Of a stretch of 64,000 bases of DNA, positions 43,782 through 51,975 are shown in pieces; the first letter of the stretch is position 1; the number at the start of each line of letters is the position of its first letter. The DNA comes from Psychroserpens sp. (GTDB lineage: Bacteria; Bacteroidota; Bacteroidia; Flavobacteriales; Flavobacteriaceae): assembly GCA_017643165.1 (NCBI GenBank), contig JAEPNY010000001.1, forward strand, positions 620,001 through 684,000, written 5' to 3'. The position numbers and the translations under genes are program-made. The notes under the pieces are model-generated. The model was not told the origin of the DNA. It worked only from the letters and a program-made list of their open reading frames with translations, and did no database searches.

Positions 43782-44648
43782 GTGATGAAAAGTAAACTAA
43801 TTATACTATTTGTTTTGGTTGCTTTCGCGAAAGCGAATGCACAATTCGATATTGCAAGAGTTGAGATTGTGAATATCCCTAAAGGTGGTAGTCAAGAAAT
43901 AGCCTTTAGTCGTGTTAGAGCATTATTCAATGTGCCTATAAAATTGAAAAACGACCAATACTTAATTCTTGGGGCAGATTATAGCATTATAGATATCGTG
44001 CAAATTGAACAAGTTGAATTCGATACAGGGCCATTAAGTGATTTTCAAACTTTTGAAGTAAATCTAGGTTATACAAAACAACTTAAAAACAACTGGAGAT
44101 TCATCGGCACTTTAAAACCAGGAGTAACAACAAATTCGGTAAAAAACACTTCGTTTTTTAAAAGTATGCGGCTGTCTGGAGGTTTAGTTTTTTATAAAGA
44201 CGAAAAAGAAACAAAGCAATACGACCTTATCGTTGGCGCTTTTTATAATGCCTTTAGTGGCTTTGCATTTCCGTTACCATTTATAAAATATCATAAAATT
44301 ATTGACGAACATTGGTCGTATGATGTGGGTTTTCCAAAGATGAATTTAGAATACACTTTTAACCTCAAACACGCTGTAAAAGCTTATGCGACAATTGATG
44401 GTTTTAACTCAAATCTTATAGAAACGGTAACGATTACAGATGGTGTAATCCAGAAGTTTAATGCAAGAGTTTTAGTAGCTGGTTTTAAGTATGATTATAC
44501 GATAAGAGAACATTTAGAATTTTACTTTGCCTCAGGCTACATTTTCGATAGTACCATAAATTTTAGAGATAATAACGCAGACGATTTGGTTCAAGTAAAA
44601 GGCGATAACGCTATTTATTTGAGAGCTGGTATCCGTCTAAAAATATAA
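43782..44648 (+). CDS. DUF6268-type probable outer-membrane protein
   Basis: 288 residues. Signal peptide ends at KANAQ. The mature protein has many short amphipathic strands and a final GIRLKI, which fits a barrel of the DUF6268 kind recalled from flavobacteria. It lies 1 base after the cyclase-like gene and 28 bases before the giant phosphoesterase gene, so it seems co-transcribed with both. Its role is unknown. Confidence 0.7.
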   Translation: MMKSKLIILFVLVAFAKANAQFDIARVEIVNIPKGGSQEIAFSRVRALFNVPIKLKNDQYLILGADYSIIDIVQIEQVEFDTGPLSDFQTFEVNLGYTKQLKNNWRFIGTLKPGVTTNSVKNTSFFKSMRLSGGLVFYKDEKETKQYDLIVGAFYNAFSGFAFPLPFIKYHKIIDEHWSYDVGFPKMNLEYTFNLKHAVKAYATIDGFNSNLIETVTITDGVIQKFNARVLVAGFKYDYTIREHLEFYFASGYIFDSTINFRDNNADDLVQVKGDNAIYLRAGIRLKI

Positions 44649-44676
44649 TTACAAACCCTTGAAACACAAAACAAAA

Positions 44677-47600
44677 ATGTACAAATTTCATAAAATAGCC
44701 TTACTCATTACGTTTGGCCTATTTGCATCCTGTGCAACGTACAATATGCAAGTAGATAGCACAAAAGCTACGCAAAGCAACACTTCGGATAAAACGCTTT
44801 CACATACGTTTTACCTAGTAGGAGATGCAGGACATCAAAAAGAGTTGGCAACTCAAAACAAAGTTTTACTTGAATTAAAAAACAAGTTACAATCTGAATC
44901 TAAAGATGCTTCAATCCTATTTTTAGGAGATAATGTATCTTCAGATGGTTTCCCAAAAAAGAAGCATCCAAGCTACGCATCAAGCATTGCAAACTTGCAG
45001 TCTCAAATCGATGTTGTTGATGGTTTTAAAGGAACGACGTTATTTATTCCTGGCAACCAAGATTGGTATAGTGAGGATGGTTTACAAGGTTTAAAGCGTC
45101 AAGAGAAGTTTATTGAAGAGCAACTTAAAAAGTCTTCATTCTTGCCTAATAACGGTTGTCCTATTGATAAGATTGATATTAGTGATGACATTGTTTTAAT
45201 CGTAATTGATTCCCAATGGTATCTTGAAGATTGGATCCAACACCCAACCATAAACGATGACTGTGAAATAAAAACTAGAGCGAAATTTTTCGATGAATTT
45301 GAAGGTCTAGTAAAAAAGAACCGAGACAAAACGACGCTTGTTGCTCTGCACCATCCAATGTTTTCTAATGGTCCTCACGGTGGTCAATATTCAGCTAAAC
45401 AACATTTAAAACCACTTCCTATTATTGGTTCTTTAAAAAGCTTGATTCGAAAAACTGGTGGAGTCTCAACTCAAGATATCCAGAATAAAAACTATCAAAA
45501 ACTACGTAACCGGATTGTTACCATTTCGCAAGAATCAAAAAAGGTAATTTTTGTATCAGGACACGAGCATAGTTTGCAGTTTATCAAACAAGATAACTTA
45601 CCACAGATTATTAGTGGAGCTTCAGCTAAAGTATCAGCTACTAAAAGTTCCAAGAACGGTGTTTTCTCATACGGAGGTTTGGGTTACGCAAAATTAGATG
45701 TGTTTACAGACGGTTCTTCAAAAGTTAGTTTTTACAGCGTTGATGATTCTGGAAGTAAAGAAATTTTCACGTCAGACGTCCTTCAAAAAGATCGCGAAGT
45801 TGAGTTAAAAGACTATCCAGCTGTAAAAGGAAAAAGCGCAGTATCATCTGTATATGCAAAAGAGGAAACCGATAAATCAGGGTTTTTCAAATATCTATGG
45901 GGAGACCGTTACAGAAAGTACTACAGTCAAGGTATCGAAGCACCAATTGTAGATTTAGATACACTTTTCGGTGGATTAACGCCAGTAAGAAAAGGTGGTG
46001 GACACCAATCTAAATCTGTACGTTTAGAAACTAAAGATGGTAGAGAATTTGTAATGAGAGCCATTCGGAAAAGTGCTACACAATATATACAAGCTGTCGT
46101 GTACAAAGACAAGTATGTTGAAGGTCAGTTTGACGATACGTATGCCGAATCACAACTTCTTGATGTTTACACCGCATCACATCCGTATGCGCCATTTACC
46201 ATTGGGTCGTTATCTGATGCTGTTGGTGTCTATCACTCAAATCCAAAACTATATTATATCCCAAAGCAAAATGCACTCAAGGAGTTTAATGAAGAGTTTG
46301 GAGACGAACTATATATGATTGAAGAGCGAGCAGCATCAGGTCACGGAGACTTAGCTAGTTTTGGAAATTCAAATACCTTAATCAGCACTGATGATTTAAT
46401 TAAAAAACTGCGAAAAAGTGGAAACAACTACTTAGACCAAGAAGCATTTATTAAGGCGCGTTTATTTGATATGCTTATCGGTGATTGGGATAGACACGAA
46501 GACCAATGGCGCTGGGCTAAGTTTGAAATGGAGGATGGTAAAAATATGTATCGCCCAGTGCCTAGAGATAGAGACCAAGCCTTTTCTGTAATGGATGACG
46601 GTGCATTATTAAGTTTTGTAACTGCGGTATCGCCACCAATGCGCTTGTTTCATAAATATGACGAGGAATTAAAAAGCCCAAAGTGGTTTAATGTAGAGCC
46701 TTATCCTCTTGATGTCTTTTTATTGTGTCAAGCAGATAAAGATTTGTGGGACAATCAGGTAAAATATATTCAAGATAATCTTACTGACGAAGCTATTGAT
46801 GAAGCGTTCAAATTGTTTCCAAAAGAAGTACAGGACGAAACGATTGATGAGATTAGGAGAAAGCTAAAAGGAAGACGTGCAAACCTTCAAAAGATATCTG
46901 ACACTTACTTCAAATACATCAATAAGTATGTAACAATTAGAGGTACAGATAAACCAGATTACTTTGAAATAGAAGCATTACCTAACAACAAAACGAGTAT
47001 TAAGATTTACTCTATAAAGAAAGGCGAGAAAGACCAATTGTTGCACGATAGAGTTCATTTTGATGAAGAGTCCAAGGAAATTTGGGTTTATGGATTAGAT
47101 GGCAAAGACATATTTAACGTTAATGGCAAACAACACATTAAACTAAGAATTGTTGGAGGTCAAAACAACGATACTTATACTGTTGAGAATGGCTCTAAAG
47201 TTCATATTTATGACCATAAGACTAAAAAGAACGACTTTGAGTCTGCAAAGAAAGCTAACATCCATAAAACAGATGAATATGCTGTAAATACATTCGATTA
47301 TAAAAAGCATAAGTACAACTCAAATCAGCTTATTCCAGCAATTGGTTTTAATCCTGATGATGGTTTAAGTATTGGTTTTACAGATATTTTTACTCAAAAT
47401 GGCTTTATTAGAAACCCATTTACATCGCAACATAAATTAAGTGCTAACTACCATTTTAGTACAAGTGGATTTAATGCAAAGTATAGTGGAGAGTTTGCCA
47501 AGGTTATTGGAAACACAAATTTAATTGTAGAAGGAATTTTTACCGATTCAAATTTTGCAGATAACTTTTTCGGTATTGGAAACGAAACTGTTTATGATGA

Positions 47601-48375
47601 TGATACTAATGATTTAGAGTTCTACCGTATTCGTCAATCAACTTTTGGTGGCGCATTAGGACTTCAGTATCGAGGGAAACAAGGTTCTACTTCTTTCATT
47701 AAAGCAACTTATGAGAGTATAGAGCTAGAAGACACGCCAGGAAGAATCTTAACCGATCAATTAGGATTGACAGCCCAAAATTCGACATTCTTTGAAAGAA
47801 AGAACTTCGTTGGAGCTACAGCAAATTATAGTTTTGAAAATTATAACGATAAAGCATATCCAACATTAGGAATGCATTTTGAGGTAGAGTCGAGTTTCAA
47901 GGTAAATACTGATAATTCTGATAGAACGGTATTTTCTTTAAAACCAAGCATAGGCTTTATTAGAAACCTGACTAAAGACCATAAGCTTGTGTTAGCATCA
48001 AAGGTCGCATCTCACATTAACTTTGGAGACCAAGAAGATTTAGAGATTTATCAGACAGCCAGAATTGGTGCAAATAATGGGTTGAGAGGATTTAATAACG
48101 AGCGTTTTTCAGGTAAAAGTAGTTTATTGTCTTCTTCAGACTTGAGATTTAATTTCAGAGAATTAAAATCAGGTTTTTTGCCATTGAATATTGGTTTTTT
48201 CGGAGGATTCGATGTAGGTAGAGTTTGGACAGAAAATGATAGCTCAGACATTTGGCATACATCTGTAGGTGGAGGTTTTTGGTTAACTATAGCAGAGCAA
48301 TTGTCAGGTCAATTGGGATATTTTGGTTCAGAAGATGGTGGCATATTAACGTTTAAGCTAGGTTTTGGAATTTAG
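44677..48375 (+). CDS. Giant lipoprotein: metallophosphoesterase, kinase-like middle, Omp85-like barrel
   Basis: About 1232 residues from the ATG at 44677 (a TTG at 44659 gives a worse signal). The lipobox is in LFASCAT. The N-terminal part is a calcineurin-like phosphoesterase (FLGDNVSSDG, IPGNQDW, LHHPMFSNG, VSGHEHS). The middle (about 550-690) has MLIGDWDRHEDQW and PVPRDRDQAF, which recall the catalytic loop and metal-binding Asp of HipA/Fam20-type kinases. The C-terminus is a surface-antigen barrel with GANNGLRGFNNERFSGKSSL. The three parts together would sit at the outer membrane. No function is established. Confidence 0.8.
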   Translation: MYKFHKIALLITFGLFASCATYNMQVDSTKATQSNTSDKTLSHTFYLVGDAGHQKELATQNKVLLELKNKLQSESKDASILFLGDNVSSDGFPKKKHPSYASSIANLQSQIDVVDGFKGTTLFIPGNQDWYSEDGLQGLKRQEKFIEEQLKKSSFLPNNGCPIDKIDISDDIVLIVIDSQWYLEDWIQHPTINDDCEIKTRAKFFDEFEGLVKKNRDKTTLVALHHPMFSNGPHGGQYSAKQHLKPLPIIGSLKSLIRKTGGVSTQDIQNKNYQKLRNRIVTISQESKKVIFVSGHEHSLQFIKQDNLPQIISGASAKVSATKSSKNGVFSYGGLGYAKLDVFTDGSSKVSFYSVDDSGSKEIFTSDVLQKDREVELKDYPAVKGKSAVSSVYAKEETDKSGFFKYLWGDRYRKYYSQGIEAPIVDLDTLFGGLTPVRKGGGHQSKSVRLETKDGREFVMRAIRKSATQYIQAVVYKDKYVEGQFDDTYAESQLLDVYTASHPYAPFTIGSLSDAVGVYHSNPKLYYIPKQNALKEFNEEFGDELYMIEERAASGHGDLASFGNSNTLISTDDLIKKLRKSGNNYLDQEAFIKARLFDMLIGDWDRHEDQWRWAKFEMEDGKNMYRPVPRDRDQAFSVMDDGALLSFVTAVSPPMRLFHKYDEELKSPKWFNVEPYPLDVFLLCQADKDLWDNQVKYIQDNLTDEAIDEAFKLFPKEVQDETIDEIRRKLKGRRANLQKISDTYFKYINKYVTIRGTDKPDYFEIEALPNNKTSIKIYSIKKGEKDQLLHDRVHFDEESKEIWVYGLDGKDIFNVNGKQHIKLRIVGGQNNDTYTVENGSKVHIYDHKTKKNDFESAKKANIHKTDEYAVNTFDYKKHKYNSNQLIPAIGFNPDDGLSIGFTDIFTQNGFIRNPFTSQHKLSANYHFSTSGFNAKYSGEFAKVIGNTNLIVEGIFTDSNFADNFFGIGNETVYDDDTNDLEFYRIRQSTFGGALGLQYRGKQGSTSFIKATYESIELEDTPGRILTDQLGLTAQNSTFFERKNFVGATANYSFENYNDKAYPTLGMHFEVESSFKVNTDNSDRTVFSLKPSIGFIRNLTKDHKLVLASKVASHINFGDQEDLEIYQTARIGANNGLRGFNNERFSGKSSLLSSSDLRFNFRELKSGFLPLNIGFFGGFDVGRVWTENDSSDIWHTSVGGGFWLTIAEQLSGQLGYFGSEDGGILTFKLGFGI

Positions 48376-48524
48376 ATAAAAGAGAATTAACAAGAAGAAC
48401 CAATAAGGAATATGTGAAAACAATTAGGTAATATCTATAAGTATATCGCCTTCATTTATGATTAAATTTTGTCCTTAAAAAAAGGCAATAAATGTGAAAT
48501 TAAATTTAAAAAATATAATAATTG

Positions 48525-48914
48525 ATGAAAAAAAACTTAAAAAACGGATTAGCAGTTAGAGGCTACGATTTAGTTTCAATTGTAGAAAATAAAAAAGCTA
48601 TAAAGGGTATGCAATCAATTAGCTTACAACATTTGGGTTCTAATTATTGGTTTGCATCAGAAAAGAATAAGCAATTGTTTATAGATAACACAGAAAAGTA
48701 TTTGCCACAATATGGAGGCTTCTGTGCTATTGCGATGAGCGAAGGTGCATTGGTGGATGCCAACCCAAAGAGTTTTTTACTTCAAGATGAAAAGCTGTTT
48801 TTATTCTTTAGTAAATATTTTAGATTAATTGACACCCAACGCCAATGGATGAAAAATCCAGATGAATTGAAAAAACTAGCTGATGTAGAATGGGAAACCT
48901 TGCAGTTAGATTAA
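48525..48914 (+). CDS. YHS-domain protein
   Basis: 130 residues from ATG 48525, no signal peptide. The YHS pattern is visible: LAVRGYDLVSIVENKKAIKG, then YWFASEKNKQLFIDNTEKYLPQYGGFCAIAMS with a single Cys. YHS domains bind metal or haem in copper and mercury handling proteins. It lies alone between the giant lipoprotein and the Msr genes. A role in metal stress fits the surroundings, but this is inference. Confidence 0.8.
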   Translation: MKKNLKNGLAVRGYDLVSIVENKKAIKGMQSISLQHLGSNYWFASEKNKQLFIDNTEKYLPQYGGFCAIAMSEGALVDANPKSFLLQDEKLFLFFSKYFRLIDTQRQWMKNPDELKKLADVEWETLQLD

Positions 48915-48948
48915 ATAACGAACTCTATTGACAAATTGAGAATAACAT

Positions 48949-49203
48949 TTGGTATTAGGTGATTTAAATAGAGTAAAAGAAGGTTATTCTGAAGGGTATT
49001 ACAATTCCAAAAAATACGGAATGACTAAAACAACTTTCAGCAAAGGGAAGTCTATTAAATTCTATGCGGAAGAATTAGGTGGGAATGACTTTGTGAGTCT
49101 AAACTACTATATCACAAATAATGAAGAATTGCTGAAGCCCTGTGAAATGGAGGAAAAGAAGGTGATTCGATTTTTGAACAATGTAAAAATTTATTCAAAA
49201 TGA
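48949..49203 (+). CDS. Small conserved protein, possibly Msr-associated
   Basis: 84 residues starting at a TTG; an in-frame TAA lies 6 bases upstream, so the start is bounded. The sequence (YNSKKYGMTKTTFSKGKSIKFYAEELGG, LKPCEMEEKKVIRFLNN) resembles short flavobacterial proteins that are often labelled methionine sulfoxide reductase by neighbourhood only. No catalytic motif is seen. It sits 120 bases before an msrA gene. The TTG and missing Shine-Dalgarno leave some doubt. Confidence 0.55.
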   Translation: MVLGDLNRVKEGYSEGYYNSKKYGMTKTTFSKGKSIKFYAEELGGNDFVSLNYYITNNEELLKPCEMEEKKVIRFLNNVKIYSK

Positions 49204-49259
49204 GGAAAATAGGAAAGTTTAAAGGAATTTGATATAACAAAATATGAGGTGCTCGGCGG

Positions 49260-49267
49260 TATCTTTG
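49260..49267 (+). promoter_or_regulatory. Putative -7 promoter element TATCTTTG before the second msrA
   Basis: Exact TAnnTTTG, 55 bases before the msrA ATG. As with msrB, no -33 TTG lies at the usual distance, which would suit an activator-dependent promoter. Confidence 0.5.
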
Positions 49268-49322
49268 TAGTGTTAAAAAGCTTAAGATAAAGAGCTAAAT
49301 ATAAATCTAAAAAGCAACAATT

Positions 49323-49829
49323 ATGACAAACTTAAAAAAAGCATACATCGCAGGAGGTTGTTTCTGGGGTATGGAAGATTTATTTAGAACACGACCAGGC
49401 GTCAAGAACACAGAAGTAGGATATCAAGGTGGTGAAAATGATAACCCAACATATAGAAACCATCCAGGTCACGCAGAAGGAATTGAGATTACCTATGACA
49501 CAACTGAAATGTCATTTAAAGAAATTCTTGATTTTTTCTTCAGAATACATAATCCAACAACGATTGACCGTCAAGGCGGAGACAGGGGTTCCAGTTACCG
49601 TTCGGCAATCTTTTATCAAAATGAGGAAGAAAAAGCAATTGCTGAAGAAGTGATTGATATTGTAAACAAATCAGGAAGATGGGAAGCAGATGTTGTTACA
49701 ACATTAGAGCCATTTGCACCTTTTTGGGTTGCCGAAGATTACCACCAAGACTATTTAGTGAAGAACCCAAACGGGTACACGTGTCATTATTTACGATGGG
49801 AAGATAGCTTCTTAGACAAGGTAGCATAA
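49323..49829 (+). CDS. msrA: Peptide-methionine (S)-S-oxide reductase, second copy
   Basis: 168 residues. Catalytic Cys13 in AGGCFWGMEDLF, GYQGGENDNPTY, RIHNPTTIDRQGGDRGSSYRSAIFY and WVAEDYHQDYL show a complete MsrA of the classic GCFWG type, different from the GCFWC type at 30009. It has its own promoter and a terminator, so it is a single-gene unit. It ends with a C-terminal LVKNPNGYTCHYLRW, typical of the longer MsrA tail carrying a Cys. Confidence 0.95.
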   Translation: MTNLKKAYIAGGCFWGMEDLFRTRPGVKNTEVGYQGGENDNPTYRNHPGHAEGIEITYDTTEMSFKEILDFFFRIHNPTTIDRQGGDRGSSYRSAIFYQNEEEKAIAEEVIDIVNKSGRWEADVVTTLEPFAPFWVAEDYHQDYLVKNPNGYTCHYLRWEDSFLDKVA

Positions 49830-49841
49830 ATACTAACGAGA

Positions 49842-49873
49842 AAAGCTCGCGCCAAAATGTGTGAGCTTTTTTC
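49842..49873 (+). terminator. Terminator after the second msrA
   Basis: GAAAAGCTC pairs with GAGCTTTTTTC across a short loop, followed by T residues. One mismatch in the stem. Confidence 0.7.
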
Positions 49874-49894
49874 AATTAATAGAAAGACAAACAA

Positions 49895-50032
49895 GTGAAA
49901 GATAAAAAGATAGATGTACTGAAGATTGACTCGGATAAGAGAACCAGTTTTAAAAACCTTCCTTTAAGTTTTAAAATCATTGCAATTATTCTAATAATCA
50001 CATTACTATTTATTCCTGTAGTCTTCATATAA
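49895..50032 (+). CDS. Putative 45-residue single-helix membrane protein
   Basis: A GTG-started frame coding for 45 residues: a charged start (MKDKKIDVLKIDSDKRTSF) and a C-terminal membrane segment (KIIAIILIITLLFIPVVFI). It fills the gap between the msrA terminator and the AhpD-like gene. The shape (polar N-terminus, tail anchor) is that of real small membrane proteins, but there is no visible homologue and the start is GTG. Short frames like this are frequent by chance in AT-rich DNA. Confidence 0.35.
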   Translation: MKDKKIDVLKIDSDKRTSFKNLPLSFKIIAIILIITLLFIPVVFI

Positions 50033-50056
50033 ATAATACTAAAACTAATCAAGAAA

Positions 50057-50518
50057 ATGAGTGAAGTAAAGTTCAAAAACAAAAGATTCAATCCAGACGT
50101 AACGCCATTTCACGGATTGGCTAAACAAATGGCTCAAGCTGTAGGTTATACAGCAGATTTAGATATCGATAAAGAATTAGCACAATTATTAAGACTTCGT
50201 GTAGCACAGAAAAATGAATGTGCTTACTGTGTTATTTTACATTCTAAAGCTTCTCGTGATATAGGTATTTCAAACGCAAAGACAGATAATATCTCGTCTT
50301 GGTACAATAGTGAATTATACACGAAAGTAGAGAAAGTAGCGCTAGCATATTGCGATAAATTAACTGACGGTAAATCCAAAAACTTTCAGAAATATCACAA
50401 CGCATTGGCAAAGCATTTCAATGAAAAAGAAATAGCAGAAATAGCAGCGATAGTGATTAATATGAACGTTTGGACTCGTTTAAAACTTGCCCAAGGAGAA
50501 ACACCATTTCAAGAATAG
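50057..50518 (+). CDS. AhpD/carboxymuconolactone decarboxylase-family protein
   Basis: 153 residues, all-alpha. The redox site is Cys55 and Cys58 in NECAYCVILHSKASRD with His62 after it. In AhpD this pair reduces peroxidase partners through lipoyl groups. It is the first gene of a five-gene run with tight spacing; the next gene's TTG abuts its stop codon. Its size and CxxCxxxH pattern are like the arsenosugar CMD protein at 25543, but the sequence differs. Confidence 0.83.
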   Translation: MSEVKFKNKRFNPDVTPFHGLAKQMAQAVGYTADLDIDKELAQLLRLRVAQKNECAYCVILHSKASRDIGISNAKTDNISSWYNSELYTKVEKVALAYCDKLTDGKSKNFQKYHNALAKHFNEKEIAEIAAIVINMNVWTRLKLAQGETPFQE

Positions 50519-51478
50519 TTGGCAGGCAATAAACATATAGGGTTAGGAACAGCTGCCATTGGCAGGCCATTATATATCAATGTGCGACAAAGTGCAGATG
50601 AGAAGCCATTTTCTTTGCCTAAGTTTAAAGAAGATGGCTTACAAGTTTTAGAAGACGCATATAGTAATGGAATTCGCTTTTTTGACACATCGCCAGGTTA
50701 TGGGCTTGCAGAGCAACTGCTTATAGACTGGCTTAAAAAGAAGAACGACCCAGATATTGTTGTTTCGACAAAATGGGGATATACTTATGTCGCCAATTTT
50801 GACCCTAATGCTAAACACCACGAGGTAAAAGAACATTCAATTAATAAACTTAATAATCAATGGGAATTTTCTAAAATACTACTGCCTCACCTTAAGGTGT
50901 ATCAAATTCATTCAGCAACACTTGATACAGGTGTCTTAGAAAACAAAGCCGTTTTATCTCGTTTACACGAAATAAAAAAAACGTATAATATAACCATTGG
51001 CTTAACGACTACAGGAGACAATCAAACTGAAATATTAGAGAAGGGTTTATCAATAGAAGTTGAAAACGAAAGGCTCTTTCAGTCATTTCAATGTACGTTC
51101 AATATTTTAGACCAAAGCCTGTTTAGATATGCTAATGAACTACAGAATATATCAGGTCCATTTATTATTAAGGAAGCACTTGCTAATGGACGATTGATTC
51201 CAGACAGTAAGTATCCTAAATACTTTTTACTGTATGATTTTTTGATGGAATTAGCAGATGAGCATAACGTTGGTGCAGATGCAATTGCTATAAGGTATTG
51301 TATGGATAAATTCCCAAATGTAAAAATATTAAGTGGAGCAGATAACTGCATTCATTTACGAGCCAATCTGCGCGCAAATCAATTTTCGTTAAGCGAAGAT
51401 GAAATTGCAAGGCTCGATTCTTTTGGGGTAAGACCTTTTGAATACTGGCAAGAAAGAAAATCTTTACAATGGAATTAA
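50519..51478 (+). CDS. Aldo/keto reductase-family protein
   Basis: 319 residues, TTG start directly on the previous stop. The TIM-barrel AKR tetrad is partly visible: Asp56 and Tyr61 in FFDTSPGYGLAE, Lys85 in STKWGYTY, and His in VYQIHSA. The C-terminal half ends with LSEDEIARLDSF. AKRs reduce carbonyls with NADPH; the C-terminal coenzyme motif (RYCMDKFPNVKILSGADN) is only partly standard. It overlaps the redoxin start by 10 bases. Confidence 0.83.
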   Translation: MAGNKHIGLGTAAIGRPLYINVRQSADEKPFSLPKFKEDGLQVLEDAYSNGIRFFDTSPGYGLAEQLLIDWLKKKNDPDIVVSTKWGYTYVANFDPNAKHHEVKEHSINKLNNQWEFSKILLPHLKVYQIHSATLDTGVLENKAVLSRLHEIKKTYNITIGLTTTGDNQTEILEKGLSIEVENERLFQSFQCTFNILDQSLFRYANELQNISGPFIIKEALANGRLIPDSKYPKYFLLYDFLMELADEHNVGADAIAIRYCMDKFPNVKILSGADNCIHLRANLRANQFSLSEDEIARLDSFGVRPFEYWQERKSLQWN

Positions 51479-51975
51479 ATAAAAACATACCTAATTGGGA
51501 ACTACTGCCCGTTTTTGAAGATTCTGTCCCTGATTTGGTAGATTATAAGGGGAAGCCGTTGCTTATTCTCTTTTTCAATTTAGGTTGTCCTGGTTGTAAA
51601 GGTAGAGCACTTCCTTTTGCAAATAGAATTGTAGTAGAGAATGGGGATAACATTAGTGTCGTAGGTATCCATACACGTTTTGAAGGCCCACAATATAAGT
51701 TAGAAGACTTTCAGAAAGCCAAGCAAGATTATTTCATTCGATGGCCATTTTACAAAGATGCTGGACAAGCCAACACCTTTCATAAATATAAAGCTGGAGG
51801 GACACCACATTGGTTGTTGCTAAATGCAGAAGGGAAATTAGAATACTCAATATTTGGTTCAGACCCAAATAATGCACTATTAAGATTAGATTTAAGAATA
51901 AACGAATTACTCGAAAATAACCGTAAAACTACCAACCAATTATGGGAAAAGAAAAAGTTTGGCACAAAGTATTAG
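51469..51975 (+). CDS. Thioredoxin-like redoxin (TlpA/AhpC-TSA type)
   Basis: 168 residues, no signal peptide. The active site is Cys40 and Cys43 in FFNLGCPGCKGRALPF, and the cis-Pro loop is KAGGTPHWLLLN. It is a paralogue of the redoxin at 30667-31164. It starts inside the end of the AKR gene and its own end overlaps the Rieske-TPP gene by 34 bases, so the chain is translationally coupled. It could reduce a disulfide in one of the neighbouring enzymes. Confidence 0.82.
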   Translation: MELNKNIPNWELLPVFEDSVPDLVDYKGKPLLILFFNLGCPGCKGRALPFANRIVVENGDNISVVGIHTRFEGPQYKLEDFQKAKQDYFIRWPFYKDAGQANTFHKYKAGGTPHWLLLNAEGKLEYSIFGSDPNNALLRLDLRINELLENNRKTTNQLWEKKKFGTKY

